Positions 9,197-17,918 are shown, counted from the first letter of the stretch. The stretch is 64,000 nt of DNA from Sphingopyxis sp. 2PD (GCF_005503695.1 NZ_SCMU01000006.1:58501-122500); one strand, 5' to 3'. Made by a program: numbers and translations. Notes: generated by a model from the letters alone, not told the origin.

Positions 9197-9636
9197 TCCA
9201 ATTCCCTCCAGGAAGCCGTCTCGCGGCTCGCCGTCGGCAGCGCTGCTGCCGCGTCGATGGAGCCTGAGACGCGATGATGAGGGGATGAGGCCATCCGCGA
9301 TAGCGCGCGCCGATCGATGCATCTGCCCATCCGGTCTCTTGCCGTAGCGCATTGTCAGCCTCCTCCCATTGACCGCCGGAGATTGCCTCCGTGCATTCGC
9401 GACCCCGAAGGTTCGCGAGCTTCATAGTGGTGGCATCATTAGGATTAATGTCAACGCAAAATATATATACGATCGTCCATATAGTTATAATTCGACCTTA
9501 GAGCGCCATCAGGGGTTGGGGCAAGCTTCTCCCGCGGCGCGTTCCTGCGCCTTGCTGTTCCGGGCATGGCAAAAGGAGACGTACGGCACGGCCGACGCCT
9601 TCGATATCGATCGGGCCAGTGCTGACCGGCAGTCGG
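9197..9636. other. Intergenic region upstream of TonB receptor 1
   Basis: There are 440 bases without a convincing gene. A very AT-rich patch (9455-9490) and a minus-strand TTGACA (9449-9454) suggest the receptor promoter. A short inverted repeat, CATTA-GGAT-TAATG (9437-9450), overlaps this -35 and could be an operator. Nothing else is recognised. Confidence 0.4.
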
Positions 9637-10293
9637 CTAAGTTGCGGGACGCAGGCTCTTCACCACGGCGTTGGCGAGATAATTCGAATATCCTTGCTTC
9701 ATGGGCTCGTCGATCGCGCCGATGCCGAAGATATGCTGCATTTGATAACGGCCATGGAAGAATTGATCGCAGGCACCGACGATGTGAAAATAAAGATGAA
9801 GCGGATCGACCTTTGCGAAAACTCCCGAGGCCTGCCCTTCGGCGAGGATGTTCCGGAGAATCGTTGCCGCCCGCTTGCTGAACTCCTCCGCGATCAGCGG
9901 ACCGTAGGTTTCGGGCTCTTCGGTGACGAGTTGGTGGGTCAGCGGGTTGATGAACGGGTAAGTGAAATAGCTGTCGATCATCCCGCGAACGAAGCCCGAC
10001 AGCTTCTCTTCAGGCGACAATTGTCGCTGCGAGAAGGCATCGAGCTTTGATATGTCGCCGCCCAGAACCGAGCGAAGCAACTCCATCATCAGCCCCGCCT
10101 TGTTGCCGAAATAGTAGCTGATCAGAGCAGAATTGAGATCGGCCCGCCGTGCAATATCGGCGAGCGAAACATCAATTGATCCTCGCTCAACCATGAGATT
10201 GGCCGTTGCCTCAACCAGCCGATCGCGCGGCGGGGTTTCCGGCTCGGCTGTCTTGGCCCGTCGGCCTCTTGGTTTCATCGCAGGCGCCCTCAT
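9637..10293 (-). CDS. TetR/AcrR family transcriptional regulator
   Basis: A 218-residue TetR-type repressor. The N-terminal helix-turn-helix runs through VSLADIARRADLNSALISYY then FGNKAG (about residues 42-67). The all-helical C-terminal domain includes GMIDSYFTYPFINPLTHQL, resembling CerR/PsrA-like regulators of lipid or aromatic catabolism. The start at ATG 10293 has GGGGAG just upstream. It sits between TonB receptor 1 and the first AttH-like gene, from which it is divergent, and it is the natural candidate regulator for the island. Its ligand is unknown. Confidence 0.9.
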   Translation of the reverse strand: MRAPAMKPRGRRAKTAEPETPPRDRLVEATANLMVERGSIDVSLADIARRADLNSALISYYFGNKAGLMMELLRSVLGGDISKLDAFSQRQLSPEEKLSGFVRGMIDSYFTYPFINPLTHQLVTEEPETYGPLIAEEFSKRAATILRNILAEGQASGVFAKVDPLHLYFHIVGACDQFFHGRYQMQHIFGIGAIDEPMKQGYSNYLANAVVKSLRPAT

Positions 10294-10611
10294 CGATCTC
10301 CCCAGCGCTTCCTGAATTCGGTCCCGTCGTGCCGACAGGACTCAAGCATACCAGCCGCACCGGCTTTAACAATGGCATAGCGACCGCCTGGGCCGCGCGG
10401 CGATGCCAGTATTGCACTTGGAGACCGCGGCGCAGTCTCGCAGGTAGACCAGGCTCGAAAATGGCTTGAGGCGATAAAAACATCTCATGCTCTGTATCAG
10501 CGGTTCCCCGAGCCGCTCCGTCCTCGCTTTGCGCCACATCGCAAGATTGCCCACCTGGAGCCCTTGGCGCGCGGAATGACCGCACCGCCGAGATGCAAAC
10601 TTGTCATCGTT

Positions 10612-10629
10612 TAATTAATCGAGTAATTT
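10612..10629. promoter_or_regulatory. AT-rich island motif, copy B
   Basis: TAATTA-ATCGAG-TAATTT lies in the 437-bp divergent gap between tetR and the first AttH-like gene, about 100 bases before the latter. It is the inverted repeat ATTA-N6-TAAT and matches copy D at 13301. The rest of the gap shows no gene. Confidence 0.5.
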
Positions 10630-10730
10630 TAGGCTCGGACCGCGGCCGGCTCGATCCTGCGAAGATCGGGTTTTGATCCCGAATCCTGAGGCCTCGAGAT
10701 GTTGAAGGTAAAAAAATAGTGGAGAGACCG

Positions 10731-11738
10731 ATGAGCCTGTATTCTGCGATTGATTTGCCCCATCACCCTGGAAATCATCCGTTCTGGCAGGAATCCTGGG
10801 TATTGGTGTTTCGTGATCCGGACACTGGCCTCGTCGGCTTCCTGCGCACGGGATCCTATGTGAATCAGAAGACCACGCAGACGCATTGGGGGATGGCATT
10901 CCCCGACGGAACCCGCTTCCGTCGCCACCTGCTCGACCGTCCTCTGGAGGCAGGCGATCGAACCGATGTCATGGCCAGTTCCGGAACGATGCGATTCACG
11001 ATTCCCGATATGGAATATTGTCGCTTCGAGGCGTTCGACGACGATGCGGAAGCGGACCTGCGCATCTATGATTGGTATCCTTCGCAGGAATGGGAGGTGG
11101 TCGGAGGACCGGGTCATGGAACATTGACTTCGGGAGGCGACGATCATGGCCACCCGGAAAGCGCCGGCCGGGTGGAAGGCCGCGTCCGGATCGGCGACCG
11201 GGTGGTCACGATCGAGAATGGCATCGGCTACCGCGATCATGGCTACGGACCGCGCCCGCTACCGATGTTTCGCTCGGCGCGCTGGCATGCCGGCACGGTG
11301 GGCGAGAAGCTGAGCTACTCGCTGCTCACGATGCAGGCCGAGGATGGCGCCTTCGCCAAGATGGGCTATGTGATGCTCGATGGAAAGCGCGAGCCTATCC
11401 GGGATTTCCATACCGTCAATTGCACGCTGGGCGACGGCCTCTCGTCGATCGGCGGCTGGACTGTGGCGCAGCTCGAGAACGGCCAGACCCTTCGTATCGA
11501 CGTCGAAGCTGTCGATGGCGTCGTGACTTCCACAGACCTCAACAATGGCGGTCCGAACTCTTCTCCGGCAGGGATCGAAGTTCTGTCTATCCCCAGGTGG
11601 CAAGGCCTGGAGGGCGTGTGCGATTTCAACATGATCGATAATGCCCATCGCGGCAATCAGGCGGTGTCGCACCTCTTTCTCGCCAACACGAACGACGGAA
11701 TTTCCCAGCGGGGATTTGACCCCTCCTGGCTCCGCTAA
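10731..11738 (+). CDS. AttH/CrtC-like (probable DUF7064/DUF7065) protein, paralogue 1
   Basis: A 335-residue protein without signal peptide or membrane segment. It has FWQES at 18-22, a GFLRTG strand, GRVRIGD near 150-156, and YRDHGYGPR at 167-175. These motifs recur in the paralogues at 13382 and 15556. The beta-rich layout resembles the lipocalin-like AttH/CrtC families, some of which hydrate or cyclise terpenoids and polyketides; I believe databases list such proteins as DUF7064/DUF7065. No activity is established. ATG 10731 follows GGAGAG by four bases; the upstream GTG 10719 is weaker. It is convergent with kinase 3. Confidence 0.75.
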   Translation: MSLYSAIDLPHHPGNHPFWQESWVLVFRDPDTGLVGFLRTGSYVNQKTTQTHWGMAFPDGTRFRRHLLDRPLEAGDRTDVMASSGTMRFTIPDMEYCRFEAFDDDAEADLRIYDWYPSQEWEVVGGPGHGTLTSGGDDHGHPESAGRVEGRVRIGDRVVTIENGIGYRDHGYGPRPLPMFRSARWHAGTVGEKLSYSLLTMQAEDGAFAKMGYVMLDGKREPIRDFHTVNCTLGDGLSSIGGWTVAQLENGQTLRIDVEAVDGVVTSTDLNNGGPNSSPAGIEVLSIPRWQGLEGVCDFNMIDNAHRGNQAVSHLFLANTNDGISQRGFDPSWLR

Positions 11739-11746
11739 AAAAGGCA

Positions 11747-11777
11747 GGCGACCGCGTATGTAACTGCTGCGGTCGCC
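11747..11777. terminator. Intrinsic terminator, strongest for the minus-strand kinase 3
   Basis: GGCGACCGC pairs with GCGGTCGCC (9 bp). The run of A at 11737-11742 gives a U-tract on transcripts coming from the right. It lies between convergent genes, so it may work both ways. Confidence 0.65.
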
Positions 11778-11860
11778 GCAGCCGCAAGGACTCGCGATCT
11801 CGCGAGCGTCGCAGTGCGGAGAGGACGCTCGGGGTCGAGCGAACAAGTGGACCCTAAATT

Positions 11861-12997
11861 TCAGTCGATCGTGCCCGACGGCGGCAGCAAAATCTCCAGT
11901 CCGACCCTGGCGGCCAAATCCGCGGCGATCTTCGGCCCGCGTTCGATGACTGGCAACAACTGGCGCAATATGGGCTCCGGGAAATGCCGGAACGTCAGCA
12001 CGTTGATGACCGCCAGCCGATAGGCCGTAAACAGCTCGAAATAGGGCATGTTGCGAAGCTTGCGCCCCGACAGTCGCTCATATTCTGCAATCCGCTGCTG
12101 ATAACTCAGCGTCCCTTCCAGAGCCGGGACATCATTCTGGATGATCTGGTCGCCCATATGCGTGAAACAGACATCGCATTCGGGCGTCCCGAGAAAGCTC
12201 ATCTCCCAATCGACCACGGCCGACACCGCAGTCCCGAGATAGAGATAATTGCCGAAGTTCGCGTCGCCATGACACAGGACCGTATCAATGTCGGCCGGCT
12301 CATTTGCGACGAGCCAATCCCGGAGCGGTCGCAGCGCTTCGAGATAGGGCTTGCAGTCGGCATATTCGAGCGAATCCCAATACCAATTTACCTCGCGCTC
12401 GATCGGACGCGCACCCGCCGCGCGCTTTTCCAGCCATTCGAGCCCGAGCGCCCGCCAGTCCAGCGCATGCACGCGCGCGAGCGCTTCGAGATAGCCCAGT
12501 TGCATCTCGCGCCGCGCTGCCGGCTCAGCGTCGGCGATGATGCCCGAAGTCATCCAGGTCATCGGCGCGCTCGCCCCCTCGACCATTCCCATCACATAGC
12601 CCGGGCGACCGAGAAGGTTGCCGTCCGGATCGAGCCAGATCTGTGGCGGAACCGGCACATCGGTGGCTTCAAGCGCGCGCTGCAGGTTGAACTGCGCGGT
12701 GACGTCATAGGCGTGGAACAGGCCGCGCGTCGGCATGAAACGCAAGACGAGACCCGACGAGCGCGGCTCGCCGTCTTCGGTCCAGCTTGCCTCGAACAGA
12801 AGAGTTCCGTTCGAACCACCCGCAGCTGTGCCGACTTCGCGCACGTTGGCGACTCGGACGTCCGAGACTCCCGCCTGCGCGCCGATAAACTGCATGAGCC
12901 GGTCGCCCCATTGATCGGGAGTGGTTTCGGCGAACCGCGCACCACGCTGATGCTTGACGATAGCTGCGCCAATCTGATCGACATCGAGTTCCGACAT
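11861..12997 (-). CDS. APH-fold phosphotransferase (kinase 3)
   Basis: A 378-residue APH-fold kinase. The glycine-rich segment AAGGSNGTLLF is at 58-68 and GLVLRFMP at 82-89. The catalytic loop HGDANFGN spans 243-250 and the VDWE metal aspartate is about 263. The VNWYWDSLEY segment aligns with kinase 2. ATG 12997 is chosen for its GGGAGAG site; the open frame to 13156 is unsupported. It is convergent with AttH-like paralogue 1 and divergent from paralogue 2 across a 384-bp gap. Likely role: phosphorylation of a hydroxylated pathway intermediate (inference). Confidence 0.87.
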   Translation of the reverse strand: MSELDVDQIGAAIVKHQRGARFAETTPDQWGDRLMQFIGAQAGVSDVRVANVREVGTAAGGSNGTLLFEASWTEDGEPRSSGLVLRFMPTRGLFHAYDVTAQFNLQRALEATDVPVPPQIWLDPDGNLLGRPGYVMGMVEGASAPMTWMTSGIIADAEPAARREMQLGYLEALARVHALDWRALGLEWLEKRAAGARPIEREVNWYWDSLEYADCKPYLEALRPLRDWLVANEPADIDTVLCHGDANFGNYLYLGTAVSAVVDWEMSFLGTPECDVCFTHMGDQIIQNDVPALEGTLSYQQRIAEYERLSGRKLRNMPYFELFTAYRLAVINVLTFRHFPEPILRQLLPVIERGPKIAADLAARVGLEILLPPSGTID

Positions 12998-13186
12998 GAC
13001 TCTCCCGTTTCTGTTCTGCCGCGCGGCCGGCTCTCGACCGCAGGTTGGCGCCCATCGCCCAGGCGGGATCCTCGGGCGATCATCCGCGGTGCTCGAACGA
13101 TTGTGCCATGTTTCGTGACCGCAGACGACGCTCCCGCAACGAGGGCGAAGCACCATCGGGCCGATTGAGCAGCGAAAGTCAACGGA

Positions 13187-13204
13187 TAATTAATTGAATA
13201 CCTA
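13187..13204. promoter_or_regulatory. AT-rich island motif, copy C (partial)
   Basis: TAATTA-ATTGAA-TACCTA is nearer the kinase 3 side of the divergent gap. The first half-site is perfect, the second is degenerate. Confidence 0.38.
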
Positions 13205-13300
13205 AAAAATTCGTGGCGCGTGCCCGCTGCCCGTTCCTCCGCCGCAACGCACCGTTAAACCCGCCGCAGCAGCAGCCCTGTTGACGGCGGAAAGAAAATA

Positions 13301-13318
13301 TAATTAGATGAGTAATTA
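13301..13318. promoter_or_regulatory. AT-rich island motif, copy D (most symmetric)
   Basis: TAATTA-GATGAG-TAATTA is a perfect repeat of a self-complementary half-site, about 65 bases before AttH-like paralogue 2. It fits an operator for a dimeric regulator such as the TetR (9637) or Lrp (4591/5052) proteins. The remainder of the 12998-13381 gap holds nothing recognisable. Confidence 0.5.
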
Positions 13319-13381
13319 ATGAACGAACGATTTCCCGGGTTTCGAGGAATCGCGCGCAATGCGCAATGAAGGGACGAGGCC

Positions 13382-14389
13382 ATGGAAATTTCGAAACTGT
13401 CACCGCTGCCGGATGATGTCGAGCTTCCGCACGATCCTGGGGAAGATCCGCAATGGCAGGAAAGCATTGTCCTTGGCTGGGCCGATCCCTCCCAGGAAAT
13501 CGGCGGCTTCATCCGGATCGGCCATCAACCGAACCTCGGCCTTACCCGGTCCTGCTTTGGCGTGACCTCGCGTAACGGGCTCAACTATTCCCGCACAGCT
13601 GAAGGGCTTCCCCTTCGCGAAGCCGACCGGTCCGTCGACACGTTCCATGCCGATGGTTTCCAGTCCGCCACATTCGGCGTCCGCTCAAGCCGGTGGCGTG
13701 CCAGCGACGAGAATGTCGATCTCGATATCCAGGTCCGCGATGTGCACGCACCCTATGATTTCTGGGACCTCACTGGCATGCGGAACGAAACGAGCCGCGT
13801 GATGGCAGCCAATCATCTCCAGGCCGGCGGCACTTTTTCCGGGTCCGTTCGGATCGGCGACGAGCCCGAGCGCGCCATTTCGGGCTTTACCTATCGCGAC
13901 CATAGCTGGGGCCCACGGCACATGGATAACCCCAATGCCGACATGTCTGCCGCCTGGTGGCTCGTGGGCTCGCTTGGTGAGGATTTTTCTTTTGGCTTCG
14001 GCGGCGGGCGTATGCGCTCCGGGCTCGAAAGTCTTTTCGGCTATATCGTAAAGGATGGCGAAGTGGACACCGCCGTGATCGAGGATGCGTCCGTGCTGAT
14101 GGCATTTGACGGGCTATCCAATCGGGGCGGAACCGTCGTGGCCGTTTCGGAAAAATTTGGCCGGCTGACGTTCGAGGCCGAAGGATATGGCAATGTCTGG
14201 CTGGAACTTGGTCAGAAGCATTTCGAGATGGCGATGCCATGCACAATACGTTGCGGCAATCGCACGGGCGGTGGCCTCATCGACACGATCTTGAACCCAC
14301 GCAATGGAACCGATCGTCCGACCTTCGTGGCGAGCGGCAGACTCGACAACGGTCTTTACCGCAGCCGGGCCGGGTTGAATCATCCATGA
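13382..14389 (+). CDS. AttH/CrtC-like (probable DUF7064/DUF7065) protein, paralogue 2
   Basis: A 335-residue cytoplasmic protein. It carries WQES at 25-28, GGFIRIGHQPNLG at 41-53, GSVRIGD near 154-160, and YRDHSWGPR at 171-179. It is the clearest copy of the family consensus. Its TGA at 14387-14389 overlaps the ATG of kinase 4 (ATGA), so the pair is made at linked rates. It heads an operon of paralogue 2, kinase 4 and paralogue 3. Function is unknown; a hydratase, isomerase or substrate-holding role is the best guess from the AttH/CrtC resemblance. Confidence 0.75.
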   Translation: MEISKLSPLPDDVELPHDPGEDPQWQESIVLGWADPSQEIGGFIRIGHQPNLGLTRSCFGVTSRNGLNYSRTAEGLPLREADRSVDTFHADGFQSATFGVRSSRWRASDENVDLDIQVRDVHAPYDFWDLTGMRNETSRVMAANHLQAGGTFSGSVRIGDEPERAISGFTYRDHSWGPRHMDNPNADMSAAWWLVGSLGEDFSFGFGGGRMRSGLESLFGYIVKDGEVDTAVIEDASVLMAFDGLSNRGGTVVAVSEKFGRLTFEAEGYGNVWLELGQKHFEMAMPCTIRCGNRTGGGLIDTILNPRNGTDRPTFVASGRLDNGLYRSRAGLNHP

Positions 14390-15516
14390 GCGGCTCGCAG
14401 ACGATCGACCGCGAGGCGATGCGGAAAGGCCTTCGGGCCTGGCTGCGGCAGAAATTCGCCGAACTGGGCGACCTGACCTTGTCGCCCCTGCGTTTTCCCA
14501 GCGGCACGGGTAACTCCGCTGAAACGATGTTCGCTACCATGGCTTATGAAGCCGATGGCGAACATCGTGAACGCGCACTCGTCATCAGGCGACAACTCGC
14601 CGGGACGGACCTTTTCCTGGACGCCGATATCAGGCTGCCGCACCGGATGATGGAGGCGCTCGCGCTCCACCCCCATATTCCTGCCCCGCGCGCGCTCGGT
14701 GTCGAACCCGACCCGGCGCCGATCGGGAGCCCCTTCCTCGTGATGGAGGCGATCGAAGGACGGGTCGTTGACCAGGTGCCGAATTATAACGTCGAAGGGT
14801 GGCTCGCCGATTTGCCGATCGAACAGCGACGCGACATATGGCTGCGAGCGATCGGAACGCTGGCGCGGCTCCACCGGATCGACTGGCGGCAAGGCTTTTC
14901 CTTTCTGGACGACCGCCAGCGGGGCGAACCCGGCATCGATCAGTTCCTTGCCTGGACCAGAGACTGGTATATCTGGGCCAAAGCTGGTCGCCGGCTCGAA
15001 GTTGCCGACGCCGCCCTCGACTATCTCATGGCAAACAAGCCCCGGGACACCGATGTCAGCGTCCTTTGGGGCGATCCGACACCTGCCAATATGATGTTCG
15101 GACCCGACCTCAGCGTAGCAGCCCTGATCGACTTCGAAATGGCTTCCCTCGGTCCCGGCGAAGCAGATCTCGCATGGTGGCTCGAGGCCGAGGAAAATTT
15201 CTCGACGCTGTCGGGGGTAGCGCGGCTCGAGGGTCTGCCAAGCCGCGCCGAGATCATCGCCCATTACCAAGCCGAACGCGGTCGGCCGGTTGCCGATCTG
15301 GACTATTATTCGATGCTCGCCTGGTTCCGCATGAACATCGTGGGAATTCGCTTCTCGGATCGCCTCGTCGGCGAAGGGCGGATGCCAGCGGGGACGGACG
15401 TGCTGACAAACAATCCCGCGACGATGCTGATGGCGCGCAAACTCGGTATGCCGGACGCATCGCCGGGCGAAGGTTTCATGGCGATGGTCAATGGCATGGC
15501 CGGTGCGGGGGCGTGA
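14386..15516 (+). CDS. APH-fold phosphotransferase (kinase 4), WGD variant
   Basis: A 376-residue APH-fold kinase. The glycine-rich loop is FPSGTGNSAETMF (37-49) and the ALVIRRQL strand is at 64-71. The catalytic loop reads WGDPTPAN (228-235), with Trp in place of His but Asp and Asn kept. The metal-binding IDFE Asp is about 249. This variation occurs in family members presumed active. ATG 14386 overlaps the preceding stop. The overlap with an AttH-like gene is the best evidence in the window that the two families work together. Confidence 0.87.
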   Translation: MSGSQTIDREAMRKGLRAWLRQKFAELGDLTLSPLRFPSGTGNSAETMFATMAYEADGEHRERALVIRRQLAGTDLFLDADIRLPHRMMEALALHPHIPAPRALGVEPDPAPIGSPFLVMEAIEGRVVDQVPNYNVEGWLADLPIEQRRDIWLRAIGTLARLHRIDWRQGFSFLDDRQRGEPGIDQFLAWTRDWYIWAKAGRRLEVADAALDYLMANKPRDTDVSVLWGDPTPANMMFGPDLSVAALIDFEMASLGPGEADLAWWLEAEENFSTLSGVARLEGLPSRAEIIAHYQAERGRPVADLDYYSMLAWFRMNIVGIRFSDRLVGEGRMPAGTDVLTNNPATMLMARKLGMPDASPGEGFMAMVNGMAGAGA

Positions 15517-15555
15517 TCTTTAGTCATTACAAACAGAAAAGAAGGGATTGAGGTA

Positions 15556-16557
15556 ATGGAAGCCGTGTTCTCGGATCATTGGGATTGCCCGCACCAGTTC
15601 AGCGACGAACCTAGCTGGCAGGAGAGCGATTGCTACTGGTTCTATGATGTCAAATTGGGCGTGGGAGGCTTCCATCGCATCGGCCAGAAGCCGAACAAGG
15701 GCACGGGCCAGCTGATGCTGTTCGTCTTCAAGACGGGCGGTGAACGCTTTGTCCTCAACAGCGCCCCGCGCAACGAGGTAAAATTAGGTGCGGACGCGCG
15801 CCAGTCCCGCAAGCAGGTCGTTGGCAGCCACACGGCCGAGGCTCTCGGCGACGGCAGGATGCGCTACACCTGGGACGAGCCTGAGTCTTCGGCTGATATC
15901 GAATTTTACGAGAGCTTCTATACACCGCGCAACTGGCCGTCGGGCAAGAATACAGAGCATTTCGAAGAAGCTACCAATTCCGATGGTCACCTCGAATGCG
16001 GCGGCCGCATTCGCGGGAAAGTCCGAATTGGCGACAATGAATATGAAATTGACGCTCTTGCCCATCGCGACCGGTCATGGGGGAAGCGCAGCGACAGCGC
16101 GCCCATGATGCATCGATATCGCATGTATACCGGCACCTGTGGTTCCGAACTCAGCTTCGCGGGCTTCTTTCTCGATTTCAACGAAACGACCCCGATGACA
16201 ATGGGCTTCGTCGATCGCAACGGCAAGCAGGAGGCGATCACCAACCTGCGGGTTGCCGTGACCTTTGATTATGATGGCCTGACTCCGCTCGGGAGCATCG
16301 GCATCATGACGCTTGAGTCCGGCGAGCAGCTCAGGATCGAATCCAAGGTCGTTCAGGGGTTCCTCACACCTCTGCCGGCGATGGGCACATTCTCGCAGGA
16401 CAATATCTCGACCTTTGAATATGGCGGGAAAACAGGGTTCGTCGATCTCGAAATGTGTACGAATCCTGGCCGGGGTTCATATATCCCGAACCAGGCGGAC
16501 GTCAGTTTTCTTGCGATTGCCGAGGGGCTCAGCAAGGCCGAGGATTATATTATTTGA
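15556..16557 (+). CDS. AttH/CrtC-like (probable DUF7064/DUF7065) protein, paralogue 3
   Basis: A 333-residue protein, the most divergent of the three. It has WQES at 21-24, GGFHRIGQKPNKG at 37-49, GKVRIGD at 154-160, and HRDRSWGKR at 170-178, where His replaces Tyr and Arg replaces His. A GAGG site precedes ATG 15556 by three bases. It lies 39 bases after kinase 4 in the same operon and is convergent with kinase 5. The changes at the conserved motif may mean a different substrate. Confidence 0.75.
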   Translation: MEAVFSDHWDCPHQFSDEPSWQESDCYWFYDVKLGVGGFHRIGQKPNKGTGQLMLFVFKTGGERFVLNSAPRNEVKLGADARQSRKQVVGSHTAEALGDGRMRYTWDEPESSADIEFYESFYTPRNWPSGKNTEHFEEATNSDGHLECGGRIRGKVRIGDNEYEIDALAHRDRSWGKRSDSAPMMHRYRMYTGTCGSELSFAGFFLDFNETTPMTMGFVDRNGKQEAITNLRVAVTFDYDGLTPLGSIGIMTLESGEQLRIESKVVQGFLTPLPAMGTFSQDNISTFEYGGKTGFVDLEMCTNPGRGSYIPNQADVSFLAIAEGLSKAEDYII

Positions 16558-16570
16558 ATCGACGTGGGTT

Positions 16571-16597
16571 GCCGGCGCCCGGAAAAGGCGCCGGCAC
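16571..16597. terminator. Terminator-like hairpin (first of two)
   Basis: TGCCGGCGCC and GGCGCCGGCA make a perfect 10-bp stem with a CGGAAAA loop just after AttH-like paralogue 3. Confidence 0.6.
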
Positions 16598-16664
16598 GGC
16601 GACGCCCAGCCGGCAATCGCGTTTGAGAATGCGCGAAAGTGCCGGACCCGATGCTAATGATAGA

Positions 16665-16696
16665 GGGGCCGCGCAGCTGGCAAGCTGCGCGGTCCC
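16665..16696. terminator. Terminator-like hairpin (second of two)
   Basis: A 14-bp stem (GGGGCCGCGCAGCT against AGCTGCGCGGTCCC, one G-U pair) has a GGCA loop. It lies before the stop of kinase 5 and serves the convergent gap. Confidence 0.6.
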
Positions 16697-16753
16697 TGTC
16701 CATTGTGTTGCTTCTCGGGCCGGGTGCTGTCCGCCATGCCCCGATCCGCGGCG

Positions 16754-17851
16754 TCAATCGCCGTATATGCGTTTCGCGTTGGCGAGTTCGGCATGAAGGT
16801 GGGCGAGATAATAGGTCCAGACCTGTTCGAAGGCTGGCTGGAAGCTCCGCCCCGATAGCAGGATGCACTGCGTCTTGAAGAGAGGAAACAGTTTGAAAAA
16901 GTCATAATGTTCCGCCGGAGCGCCGGCCTCTTCCTCGAACCGAGCAAGATATTCTGCCTCGGTCGGTGTCCCGTCGACATGCTTGTCGAGCTGTTTCATC
17001 GTCTCGGTGAGGAAGACGATGAGCGCAAGGTCGGCCTCATTATGGCCGAGATAGGCGAGTTCCCAATCGAGCACCGCCGCAAGCCGCCCGTCGCGAAACA
17101 TCACATTCGCGATCTGGGAATCGCCCTGTACAAGCGTTCCCTCGCGAACGGCTGGCTGGTGCGCGACCATCCAGCGGTGAGCCTCGACGATGGGCTCGAG
17201 CTTCGGATCGTCCGGCTCGGAGCTTAGCCTTGCTTCCGCGAGGAACCAGTTGAGTTCGCGTTCGATATCGGTTTCACCGCTTCCGCGCGCGAGCAGATGC
17301 GGCAGTTCGTCGCGTCCGATCGCCTCGCGGCGCAGGCGACCATGAAAGCCAGCGGCCTCGAGCATCATCGCCTTGCGCGCTTCCGGACTGACGTCGGCGA
17401 GCGGCCCCTTGGAGTACATTGCGGACGCGGGAGGCGTGCCCTCGATCCGCGCCATGACGAAAGACGGATAGCCGACAGCGGAACCGTCCGCGTCAAGCCA
17501 TAGCGGCTCGGGCACGGGCAGACCGCGCTTGTATGCCGCGACGAGAGTCAGGAACTCGTCAGAAAAGCTCTTCTGCTTGATCATGGTCGTGCCAGGTGCG
17601 TAACGCGCGACCATGTCTTCCCGGCGACGCTCGCCGCTCCGCCCGAACTCGGCCGTGAACAACAGAATGCCGTTACTGGCACCGGATGATTGCGGGACAA
17701 TGAAATTGCTGAGCGTGACGGGGGGTTCGATGCCGGGCTGCGCAGCAATGAAGGCTGCCAGCCGATCTGCGTCAATTTCCGGGTAGCCCGACTTCGCAGC
17801 CGCGACCGACTTGTCGTAGAACCCCTGCAATTCTTCAGTTTCCGCACTCAT
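16754..17851 (-). CDS. APH-fold phosphotransferase (kinase 5), QGD variant
   Basis: A 365-residue APH-fold kinase. SSGASNGILLF (55-65) is the glycine-rich loop and MVARYAPG (80-87) follows. The catalytic loop is QGDSQIAN (242-249), Gln replacing His with Asp and Asn intact. The LDWE metal aspartate is about 262. Residues 141-149 (PASAMYSKG) lie in the family's variable substrate-cap region. It is 67 bases downstream of TonB receptor 2, though a strong hairpin intervenes; probably partial read-through. It forms another receptor-kinase pairing like kinase 2 with receptor 1. Confidence 0.86.
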   Translation of the reverse strand: MSAETEELQGFYDKSVAAAKSGYPEIDADRLAAFIAAQPGIEPPVTLSNFIVPQSSGASNGILLFTAEFGRSGERRREDMVARYAPGTTMIKQKSFSDEFLTLVAAYKRGLPVPEPLWLDADGSAVGYPSFVMARIEGTPPASAMYSKGPLADVSPEARKAMMLEAAGFHGRLRREAIGRDELPHLLARGSGETDIERELNWFLAEARLSSEPDDPKLEPIVEAHRWMVAHQPAVREGTLVQGDSQIANVMFRDGRLAAVLDWELAYLGHNEADLALIVFLTETMKQLDKHVDGTPTEAEYLARFEEEAGAPAEHYDFFKLFPLFKTQCILLSGRSFQPAFEQVWTYYLAHLHAELANAKRIYGD

Positions 17852-17889
17852 TTCAAATCAACTTTCCGTGTTCAATATTCTTCGGCGAC

Positions 17890-17911
17890 GGGCCGGCCCG
17901 CAGGCCGGCCC
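17890..17911 (-). terminator. Hairpin between TonB receptor 2 and kinase 5
   Basis: GGGCCGGCC and GGCCGGCCC form a 9-bp stem with a CGCA loop just past the receptor stop. It may reduce, not abolish, transcription of kinase 5. Confidence 0.55.
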
Positions 17912-17918
17912 TGGTGCC

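Noticed and set aside
5556..9277. Long plus-strand open frames (408 and 552 codons) opposite kinase 2 and TonB receptor 1
   Set aside because: They mirror real genes, lack ribosome sites and have composition typical of antisense frames in GC-rich DNA.
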